A stretch of DNA of 12,758 nt, from NCBI GenBank assembly GCA_002382645.1, contig DFYP01000010.1:14517-27274 (forward strand). The letters run 5' to 3'. Origin of the DNA: Desulfovibrio sp. UBA4079. Lineage in GTDB: Bacteria; Desulfobacterota; Desulfovibrionia; Desulfovibrionales; Desulfovibrionaceae. Made by a program: the position numbers and the translations under genes. This document shows positions 1 to 5,831 of the stretch, piece by piece (position 1 is the first letter of the stretch; every line of letters starts with the position of its first letter). The notes under the pieces are model-generated. The model made no database searches and was not told the origin of the DNA. It saw only the letters and a program-made list of their open reading frames with translations.

Positions 1-346
1 TGTGGGTCATCATGCCGCAGATGATGAGCTCGCGCACCCCGGCCTCGCGGAGCAGGCCCTGGAGCGGGGTCTCCCGGAAGCTGTTGGGAAAGTGCTTGGT
101 GACCACGGCCTCGTCCTTGCGCGGGGCCACCAGGGGGTGGAACTCCGCGCCCGGGGTGCCGGGCAGGAAAAAGGTCGAGCCCTGGCGCACGGACACGTGG
201 CGCACGTGGAACACGGGCCAGCCCTTGGCCCGGAAGGCGAAGAGCAGGCGGGCGGCGTTGGCCCCGGCCGCGTCCGCGCCGGAAAGCTCCATGGCCCCGT
301 CCGGGAAGTAGTCGGCCTGGATGTCCACCACGAGCAAGGCTTTCAT
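1..346 (-). CDS. Isochorismatase-family cysteine hydrolase (3' part missing at left edge)
   Basis: The first 115 residues of a cysteine hydrolase of the isochorismatase/nicotinamidase superfamily are visible; the C-terminus lies beyond base 1. The catalytic triad of the family can be read: Asp8 in LLVVDIQADYFPDG, Lys84 in VVTKHFPNSF and the nucleophile Cys110 in IICGMMTH. Members hydrolyse small amides or vinyl ethers such as nicotinamide, ureidoacrylate or isochorismate. The substrate cannot be told from this part. The protein has no signal peptide, so it should be cytoplasmic. The ATG at 346 is preceded by GGAG at good spacing and lies 13 bases after the stop of the acyltransferase gene, so it appears to be the last visible gene of the operon starting near 3927. 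The family call is firm; the reaction is unknown. Confidence 0.85.
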   Translation of the reverse strand, partial: MKALLVVDIQADYFPDGAMELSGADAAGANAARLLFAFRAKGWPVFHVRHVSVRQGSTFFLPGTPGAEFHPLVAPRKDEAVVTKHFPNSFRETPLQGLLREAGVRELIICGMMTH

Positions 347-359
347 GCGTTTCTCCGGT

Positions 360-980
360 TCAGCGGGCCGCCGGGCCCTTGACCATGGCCCCGTCGGGCA
401 CGTCCTTGGGCACCACGGCCCCGGCCCCGACCACGGCCATTTCCCCGATGCGCACCAGGGGCAGCACGGCCGCGCCCAGGCCCACCAGGGCCTCGGCCCC
501 GACCACGCACTCGCCGCCGAGCACCGCGCCCGGGCCGATGTGGGCGTGCGGGCCGATGACGTTGTGGTGCTCCACGATGCAGCCGGTGTTCAGGATGCAG
601 TTCTCGCCCACGCGCGCGCCGGTGTTCACCACGGCCCGGGCGCAGACCATGCAGCCCGGCGAGAGCTGCACGTCCCGGCCGATGACCGCCGTGGGATGCA
701 CGGCCAGGGCGAAGCGCTCCCCGGCGCGTTTGAGGTCCTCGAAGATGCGGCGGCGGCGGTTGTTCTCGCCCAGGGCCACGAGCACGGCGTCGTGGGGCGT
801 GGCCCGCAGGTCTGCGTCGTGGCCCAGCACGGGCAGGCCCAGGACGCTTTGGCCCGCCAGGCCGGGATTGGCGTCCAGGAAGCCCGCGGGGGTGACCTTC
901 TGGCCCGCGTCGCGCATGGCCAGGAGGATGTCCGCGGCCACTTGTCCGTGGCCGCCCGCGCCGATGATGAGCACGCGCAT
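360..980 (-). CDS. PglD/NeuD-type sugar O- or N-acyltransferase
   Basis: This 206-residue protein has the two-part layout of PglD/NeuD acetyltransferases. An N-terminal nucleotide-sugar binding domain starts with VLIIGAGGHGQVAADIL (glycine motif at residues 7-14). A left-handed beta-helix of imperfect hexapeptide repeats follows from about residue 95 to the end. The CIVEHHNVIG segment carries His138/His139; a histidine here is the general base in PglD-type enzymes. Family members move an acetyl group from acetyl-CoA to an amino or hydroxyl group of a nucleotide-linked sugar or sialic acid in the cytoplasm. The gene starts 3 bases after the stop of the sugar aminotransferase, with its GGAGGG ribosome site inside that gene's end, which suggests that the aminotransferase product is its substrate. 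N-acetylation of a UDP-4-amino sugar is the best guess; sialic acid O-acetylation is possible but no neu genes are nearby. Confidence 0.85.
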   Translation of the reverse strand: MRVLIIGAGGHGQVAADILLAMRDAGQKVTPAGFLDANPGLAGQSVLGLPVLGHDADLRATPHDAVLVALGENNRRRRIFEDLKRAGERFALAVHPTAVIGRDVQLSPGCMVCARAVVNTGARVGENCILNTGCIVEHHNVIGPHAHIGPGAVLGGECVVGAEALVGLGAAVLPLVRIGEMAVVGAGAVVPKDVPDGAMVKGPAAR

Positions 981-983
981 GGT

Positions 984-2150
984 CTAGCCCTCCGTCAGAC
1001 AGAGACGCACGGCCCGGATCACGTCGGCCACATCGGCGTCGGTGAGCTTGGCCGACAGGGGCAGGCTCACGGTGGTCCGGCCCAGGGCCATGGCCTGGGG
1101 CCAGTCCTCGGGCCGCCAGCCGAAGCGCTCCCGGTAGTAGGGATGCTCGGGCAGGGAAAGATAGTGCACGCCCACGCCGATGCCCTGGCGGGTCATGCGC
1201 GTGAGGAAGGCGTCCCGGGCCACGCCGCAGCGCTGTTCGTCCACCTGGATGGTGTAGAGGTGCCGGGCGTGGCGGGTGTGCGCCTCCTCGGCCGCGGGCA
1301 GGCCCAGGGGCAGGCCGGCGAAGGCCTGGTCATAGGCCGCCCAGACCGCCTGGCGGCGCAGGAGGTTCTGCTCCACCCGGGCCAGCTGGTGGATGCCGAT
1401 GGCCGCCTGGAGGTCCATCATGTTGTACTTGAAGCCCGCCTCGACCACGTAATAGTGCTTGTAGCCCTCGTCGCCGAAGCGCTTCCAGGCGTCGGCCGAC
1501 ATGCCGTGCAGGCCCAGGACCTTGATCCGGGCCAGGCGCTCGGGGTCGCCCGAGACCACCATGCCGCCCTCGCCGGTGACCACGTTCTTGGTCACGTAGA
1601 AGCTGAAGCAGCCGAAGTCCCCGAAGGTGCCCACGTGGCGGCCGCGCCAGGTGGTCTCGATGGCGTGGGCGCAGTCCTCCACCAGGGCCAGGTTGTGCTC
1701 CTTGGCGATGGCGCACAGGGCGTCCATGTCGCAGGAGCGGCCCGCGAAGTGCACGGGAAGGATGGCCCGGGTGCGCGGGGTGATCTTGGCGCGCACCTGC
1801 TCCGGGTCGATGTTCTGGGTGAGCGGGTCCACGTCGGCCAGCACCGGGGTGCCGCCCGCGTGCAGGATGGCGTTCACCGTGGCGCAGAAGGTCAGGGGCG
1901 TGGTGATGACCTCGTCGCCGGGCTTGAGGTCCAGGGCCACCAGGGCCAGGTGCAGGGCCGCGGTGCAGGAGTTGAGCGCCGCGGCCTGGGGCGCGCCCAC
2001 GTAGGCCGCGAATTCGCGTTCGAAGCGGGCCACCTTGGGCCCGGTGCCGAGCCAGCCGGATTTCAGGCTGGCGGCCACCTCGTCGAGTTCCTCCTGGCCG
2101 ATGAGCGGGGAGCCGAAGACCAGGAAGCGCTCCTTGGGGCGCACGGGCAT
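984..2150 (-). CDS. DegT/DnrJ/EryC1-family PLP sugar aminotransferase
   Basis: A full-length (388 residue) member of the DegT/DnrJ/EryC1/StrS aminotransferases, which move an amino group, usually from glutamate, to a nucleotide-linked keto sugar. Visible family marks are an N-terminal SGWLGTGPKVARFE segment, the SCTAALHLAL helix after Asn60, VEDCAHA (Asp159, expected to hold the pyridine nitrogen of PLP) and SFYVTKNVVTGEGG with Lys188 as the likely Schiff-base lysine. The closest named functions are PglE (UDP-4-amino sugar in bacillosamine synthesis), ArnB and perosamine synthase; sequence alone does not choose between them. The ATG at 2150 lies two bases after the dapF stop, and the following gene is an acyltransferase of the PglD type. 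No 4,6-dehydratase or glycosyltransferase is in the window, so the rest of the pathway must be elsewhere. Confidence 0.88.
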   Translation of the reverse strand: MPVRPKERFLVFGSPLIGQEELDEVAASLKSGWLGTGPKVARFEREFAAYVGAPQAAALNSCTAALHLALVALDLKPGDEVITTPLTFCATVNAILHAGGTPVLADVDPLTQNIDPEQVRAKITPRTRAILPVHFAGRSCDMDALCAIAKEHNLALVEDCAHAIETTWRGRHVGTFGDFGCFSFYVTKNVVTGEGGMVVSGDPERLARIKVLGLHGMSADAWKRFGDEGYKHYYVVEAGFKYNMMDLQAAIGIHQLARVEQNLLRRQAVWAAYDQAFAGLPLGLPAAEEAHTRHARHLYTIQVDEQRCGVARDAFLTRMTRQGIGVGVHYLSLPEHPYYRERFGWRPEDWPQAMALGRTTVSLPLSAKLTDADVADVIRAVRLCLTEG

Positions 2151-2152
2151 GA

Positions 2153-3004
2153 TCAGTTTCCGTCCAGGCCCAGGGCCCTGGGATAGAGTTCGCCCTGGAA
2201 GGTCAGTTCGGCCGCGCCCTGGAGAAAGACCTTGTCCTGCTCCAGGCTCACGGTGAGGGTCTCGCCGCCGGTGGTGATGAGCTTGGCCGAGGGTTTGGAG
2301 CGGCCCAGGGACGAGGCGATGATCTGGGAGGCCGCCGCGCCCGTGCCGCAGGCATACGTCTCGGCCTCCACCCCGCGCTCGTAGGTCCGCAGGAGCAGGG
2401 TGGATTTGTCCAGGACCTGGACGAAGTTCACGTTCGTGCCCGCGGGCGCGAACCGGCCGTGGAAGCGGATCTCGCGGCCCAGCCGGGCCACGTCCGCGGC
2501 GGCGATGTCCTCCACGAAGAGCACGGTGTGGGGCACGCCCAGGACCACGAAATGCACGCGCAGGATGTCGGCGTTGATGCTCAGGTCGATGTCCAGGGTC
2601 AGGTCCGAGGGCGGGGTGAGCTGGACCTTGACCAGGCCGCTGCCCGGAAAGACCTCGGCCGCGACGGGCCCGGCGTCCGTGCCGAAGGCGTGGCGCTCCG
2701 GGGCCAGGCCGAGGGCGTGGGCCAGGCGGGCGGCGCAGCGCGAGGCGTTGCCGCACATCTCGGCCCGGGAGCCGTCGGAGTTGTAGAAGTGCCAGCGGAA
2801 GGCCAGGCCCGACCCGGCCGGGGCCTCTTCCAGGAAGAACAGGCCGTCCGCGCCCACGCCGAAGGCCTTGCGGCAGACCTTCACGGCCCAGGCGGCCATG
2901 CGCTCCACGGGCAGGCGCAGGGTGCGGTTGTCGATGATCACGAAATCGTTGCCGCAACCCTGCATCTTGAAGAACGGGACCGGGTTGTCGAAAAGTGTGC
3001 TCAT
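2153..3004 (-). CDS. dapF: Diaminopimelate epimerase
   Basis: DapF converts LL-diaminopimelate to the meso form, the direct precursor of lysine and of the peptidoglycan cross-link. The 283-residue product starts MSTLFDNPVPFFKMQGCGNDFVIID, typical of the family. It carries both catalytic cysteines: Cys84 in AEMCGNASRC and Cys219 in TYACGTGAAAS, each acting as acid/base on opposite faces of the substrate. The length is normal and no key residue is missing. I chose the ATG at 3004, which has GAGG about 9 bases upstream. An alternative TTG at 3052 would add 16 residues unlike the family and overlap the permease stop. The gene is second in the operon, 44 bases after the permease and only two bases before the sugar aminotransferase. 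Members of this family are cytoplasmic and need no cofactor. Confidence 0.96.
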   Translation of the reverse strand: MSTLFDNPVPFFKMQGCGNDFVIIDNRTLRLPVERMAAWAVKVCRKAFGVGADGLFFLEEAPAGSGLAFRWHFYNSDGSRAEMCGNASRCAARLAHALGLAPERHAFGTDAGPVAAEVFPGSGLVKVQLTPPSDLTLDIDLSINADILRVHFVVLGVPHTVLFVEDIAAADVARLGREIRFHGRFAPAGTNVNFVQVLDKSTLLLRTYERGVEAETYACGTGAAASQIIASSLGRSKPSAKLITTGGETLTVSLEQDKVFLQGAAELTFQGELYPRALGLDGN

Positions 3005-3016
3005 GGTGCGCCTCGA

Positions 3017-3047
3017 AAGGACTATCCTTGGGGAAAACCGGGTTTCC
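3017..3047. repeat. Two small inverted repeats in the permease-dapF gap
   Basis: The 44-base gap between the permease stop and dapF holds AAGGA-CTA-TCCTT (3017-3029), with perfect 5-base arms. Next to it is a second near-palindrome, GGAAAACCGGGTTTCC (3032-3047), which can fold with one bulge. Both would be in the mRNA just ahead of the dapF ribosome site. Neither has a following T-run, so they are not terminators. They could stabilise or process the message between the two genes, or be chance. Confidence 0.3.
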
Positions 3048-3048
3048 G

Positions 3049-3927
3049 TCAAGGCTTGAGTTGGGACAGGAGCATGCCCGTGAGCATGAGCCCGCAGCCC
3101 AGCAGGGCCCGCAGGCCCAGGCTCTCGTCCAGGAACAAAACCCCGGCCAGGGCCGCGAAGACCGTTTCCAGGTTCAGGATGATGGCCGCGTGGGCCGCCT
3201 TGGCGTCGCGCTGGGCCACCACCTGGAGGGTGTAGGCCACGCCCACGGACATGAGGCCGCCGTAGAGGATCGGGCCCGTGCCGCTGAGGATGCCGGCCAG
3301 CTGCACGTCCTCCAGGATGAAGGCCGCGACGAGGCTCAGGACCGCGCAGGCCGCGAACTGGATGCTCGAGAGCCGCACGGCCTGGCCCGCGGTGAGGCCC
3401 GGGGTGAGCCAGCCGATGAACAGCACGTGCCCGGCCCAGAAAAAGGCCCCGATGAACACGAGCAGGTCTCCGTGCTCGATGGTGAAGCCCTGGGTCACGG
3501 ACAGGAAGTACAGGCCCACGGCGGCCAGGACCGCGCCGATCCAGGTGAACAGGCCGGTGCGCTGGCCCAGGAACAGGCCGAGCATGGGCACCAGGACCAC
3601 GTACAGGCCGGTGATGAACCCGGCCTTGGCCGCGGTGGTGGAAACCAGGCCCTGCTGCTGGAGCGTGGCCCCGGCAAAGAGCACCAGGCCCAGGAGCAGG
3701 CCGCCCCGGGTCAGGCCCAGGGGCGGGCGGCGCAGGGTCCGGCCGCGCTCTCCGCGTTCCAGGCGGCGAAACAGCGGCACCAGGGCCAGGGAGCCCAGGG
3801 CGAAGCGCACCCCGTTGTAGGTGAACGGGCCCATGTGCTCCATGCCCAGGCGCTGGGCCACAAAGGCGCAGCCCCAGATCAGGGCCGTGAGCAGGAGCAG
3901 CAGGTCGGCGACAAGGGTGCGGTTCAT
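3049..3927 (-). CDS. EamA/DMT-family membrane transporter
   Basis: A 292-residue inner-membrane protein built almost entirely of hydrophobic segments, about ten of them. It has the internal duplication of two EamA domains, with the second half starting near residue 150. The N-terminus MNRTLVADLLLLLTALIWGCAFV and the repeat-end helix LNLETVFAALAGVLFLDESLG are both typical of the drug/metabolite transporter (RhaT/EamA) group. These proteins mostly export amino acids, nucleobases or other metabolites by exchange or proton coupling; the substrate cannot be read from sequence. The ATG at 3927 has GGGAG about 8 bases upstream. It is the first gene of the operon that continues with dapF, and it is transcribed divergently from the flavoprotein at 4057. 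A role in moving a lysine-pathway compound is possible but rests only on context. Confidence 0.9.
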   Translation of the reverse strand: MNRTLVADLLLLLTALIWGCAFVAQRLGMEHMGPFTYNGVRFALGSLALVPLFRRLERGERGRTLRRPPLGLTRGGLLLGLVLFAGATLQQQGLVSTTAAKAGFITGLYVVLVPMLGLFLGQRTGLFTWIGAVLAAVGLYFLSVTQGFTIEHGDLLVFIGAFFWAGHVLFIGWLTPGLTAGQAVRLSSIQFAACAVLSLVAAFILEDVQLAGILSGTGPILYGGLMSVGVAYTLQVVAQRDAKAAHAAIILNLETVFAALAGVLFLDESLGLRALLGCGLMLTGMLLSQLKP

Positions 3928-3943
3928 GGTTTCTCCCAAACGC

Positions 3944-4017
3944 AGGGGCCTGTTCTGCCCCTTTGTCCGGAAATGTTCAAGGACTTCGTCCCGCGGCCCC
4001 TTGGGCCCTCTTTCCGG
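3944..4017. promoter_or_regulatory. Inverted repeats in the divergent permease/flavoprotein region
   Basis: The 129 bases between the two divergent starts contain AGGGGC-N7-GCCCCT (3944-3962). They also contain an outer pair CCGGAAA (3967-3973) / TTTCCGG (4011-4017) enclosing two short hairpins: GGAC-TTC-GTCC (3981-3991) and GGCCC-CTT-GGGCC (3995-4007). I see no clear -35/-10 pair for either gene. The repeats may be operators or structured leader RNA. Short inverted repeats arise easily in GC-rich DNA, so this is a weak call. Confidence 0.3.
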
Positions 4018-4056
4018 CTTGCCTCCGTCCGTCCCGGCCTGTAATGCTCCCAGCCC

Positions 4057-5187
4057 ATGGTCCACACCTTTGACGTGCTGGTGGCCGGGGCAGGCCCGGC
4101 CGGATCGTCCGCAGCCAGGGTCCTGGCCCGGGCCGGGCTGTCGGTCGCCCTCCTGGACCGCCGGGAATTCCCCAGGCCCAAGCTCTGCGGCGGCCTGCTC
4201 ACCTGGAAGACCGGGCAGGAGCTGGAGCGGGTCTTTGGCCCCGGCGTGCTGGAGGGCGTGGTGGATTTCGAGACGCCGCGCTTCGAGATCCGGCACTGGG
4301 ACCAGGTCCTGGCCGCCGGAGCCGGGCCCCAGCCCTTCCGGCTGGTGAAGCGCCGGGTCCTGGACCAGCGGCTCCTGGATCTGGCCCGGGACGCTGGCGC
4401 GCAATTCTTTCCGGGCCAGGCCGTCACCGGCTGCGACCCCTGGCAGGGGGAGCTGCGCACGGCCCAGGGCGGGATCTTCCGGGGCCGGTTCCTCATCGGC
4501 GCGGACGGGGCGGGCAGCGTCCTGCGGTCGAGCCTGTTCCCGGACAAGGCGGCCTGGCGGCGCAACCTGGCCGCGGCCCTGGAAATCTTCCTGCCGCCCG
4601 GCGCCCTGCCGGACGCCCCGGACTTTCCCCGGCTCTACGCGGGCTGCGCGCGCACGGGCTACGGCTGGGTCTTTCCCAACTCCGACGGGCACGTGGTGGG
4701 GCTCTGCGGCCTGCTGCGGGGCGACAAGGACCCGGGGGCACTCTTTAGAAAATTTCTAGACTTCCTGGGAGTGCCGGAAAAATCCCGGCCCGCCTTGCAC
4801 GGCCACCCGCTGCCCTATGGGAACTGGATCGCCCGGCCGTTCGGCGGCCGGCTGCTTCTGGCCGGGGACGCGGCCGGGATCGTGGAGCCGCTCCTGGGTG
4901 AGGGAATCTTCTATGCCCTGAGTTCGGGCCGGTTGGCAGCCCAGGCCGTGCTGGGCGAGGCCAAGGGCGGCGCAGTGGCCGGCCCGGCCTATGCCGGGGC
5001 CCTGGCCCGAAACATCCTGCCCGAGCTGCGGGCCGCCAACCGGCTGCGCTGGGTTCTGTTCGGGCTGCTGCGCTGGCCCGGCCCCCGGGGCCTGGCCGGG
5101 CTGCTGCGGCTCCTCCAGAATCCCCTGGCCCAGGCCGTGCACGGCCTGCGGTCCTACGGCCTGCTCCAGCCCAAGCGCTGGGACTAG
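4057..5187 (+). CDS. Geranylgeranyl-reductase-family FAD-dependent oxidoreductase
   Basis: A 376-residue flavoprotein of the geranylgeranyl reductase/PHBH-like group. The N-terminal FAD dinucleotide motif is GAGPAGSSAA (residues 11-20). It is followed by the conserved Cys44 in KLCGGLLT, GADGAGSVLR (148-157), the YGWVFP strand (202-207) and the second FAD motif LAGDAAGIVEPLLGEGI (268-284). These enzymes usually reduce double bonds of isoprenoid chains, such as menaquinone tails or lipid alcohols, and work at the membrane surface; other flavin oxidations are possible. The ATG at 4057 has no strong ribosome site but is the only start that keeps the full dinucleotide fold. The gene stands alone on its strand and ends on the same four bases as the facing carbonic anhydrase gene. 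A stretch near 4741-4764 uses codons rare in the rest of the window (see findings). Confidence 0.87.
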   Translation: MVHTFDVLVAGAGPAGSSAARVLARAGLSVALLDRREFPRPKLCGGLLTWKTGQELERVFGPGVLEGVVDFETPRFEIRHWDQVLAAGAGPQPFRLVKRRVLDQRLLDLARDAGAQFFPGQAVTGCDPWQGELRTAQGGIFRGRFLIGADGAGSVLRSSLFPDKAAWRRNLAAALEIFLPPGALPDAPDFPRLYAGCARTGYGWVFPNSDGHVVGLCGLLRGDKDPGALFRKFLDFLGVPEKSRPALHGHPLPYGNWIARPFGGRLLLAGDAAGIVEPLLGEGIFYALSSGRLAAQAVLGEAKGGAVAGPAYAGALARNILPELRAANRLRWVLFGLLRWPGPRGLAGLLRLLQNPLAQAVHGLRSYGLLQPKRWD

Positions 5188-5831
5188 TCCTTGCGGCAGT
5201 GGGCCACCAGGGGCTCGAACTGGCCGGACTGGGGCAAATAGCTCAAGAGCTCCCCGCGCTCCAGGTCAAAGTACCAGCCGTGCAGGAGCAGGTTGCCCGC
5301 CTCCACGCGTTCGCGGACCCAGGGAAAGGTGAGCAGGTTCTCCAGGGAGACCAGGATGGCGGCCTGTTCGCAGGCCCGCTCCTGGAGGTGCGGGGGCTTG
5401 TCCGGCAGCGCGCCCAGGACCTGCTCCCGGGCCCGTTCGCCGATGGCGATCCAGCGCGGCAGGTATTCCCCGGCCTGGGCACAGTCCTGGCGCATGAGCG
5501 CCTGGATGCCGCCGCAGCTGCTGTGGCCCATGACGATGACGTGCTCCACCCGGAGCACGCGCACGGCGTACTCCAGGGCCGCGCTCACGCCGTGGTGGCT
5601 GGAGTCGGACTCGTGCGGCGGCACCAGGTTGGCCACGTTGCGCACCACGAACAGGTCCCCGGGCGCGCAGTCCATGAGGATGGCCGGGTCCACCCGGGAA
5701 TCGCTGCAGCCGATGACCAGGGCCCGCGGGTTCTGGCCCGAGCGCAGGCGCTCGAACTCGTCCGCGCCGCCGCAGAAGTAGCTGTCCTGGAAGCGCTTGA
5801 ACCCGTGGATGAACTTGGCGATGTCGCGCAT
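5184..5831 (-). CDS. Beta-class carbonic anhydrase
   Basis: This 215-residue enzyme interconverts CO2 and bicarbonate with a zinc ion. The zinc-site motifs of the beta class are intact: Cys42-x-Asp44-x-Arg46 in VIGCSDSRVDP, and His103 and Cys106 in VMGHSSCGG. The region between them, with VVRNVANLVPP, is also typical, and there is no signal peptide, so it is cytoplasmic. The start is set by the overlap with ilvD: the ilvD stop and this ATG share one base in TGATG, with GGAGGG a few bases upstream, so translation is probably coupled. The stop TAG lies inside CTAG shared with the facing flavoprotein gene. A bicarbonate-supply role for carboxylating enzymes, or pH control, is likely; the reason for linkage to ilvD is not clear. 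A cyanate-linked role (CynT) is unsupported because no cyanase is nearby. Confidence 0.94.
   Translation of the reverse strand: MRDIAKFIHGFKRFQDSYFCGGADEFERLRSGQNPRALVIGCSDSRVDPAILMDCAPGDLFVVRNVANLVPPHESDSSHHGVSAALEYAVRVLRVEHVIVMGHSSCGGIQALMRQDCAQAGEYLPRWIAIGERAREQVLGALPDKPPHLQERACEQAAILVSLENLLTFPWVRERVEAGNLLLHGWYFDLERGELLSYLPQSGQFEPLVAHCRKD

Noticed and set aside
321..2186. Long open frame of 621 codons on the plus strand
   Set aside because: It lies antisense to dapF, the aminotransferase and the acyltransferase, which have clear family motifs. Its His/Gly/Arg/Ala-rich translation is what GC-rich antisense frames give.
3005..3052. TTG start at 3052 for dapF
   Set aside because: It would add 16 residues not found in DapF and overlap the permease stop. 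ATG at 3004 has a ribosome site and gives the normal N-terminus.
2995..4044. Open frame of 349 codons on the plus strand
   Set aside because: Antisense to the EamA permease, Gln/Gly/His-rich, with no family features.
4044..4073. Short upstream frame (ATG at 4044) overlapping the flavoprotein start
   Set aside because: Nine codons with no ribosome site; most likely chance.
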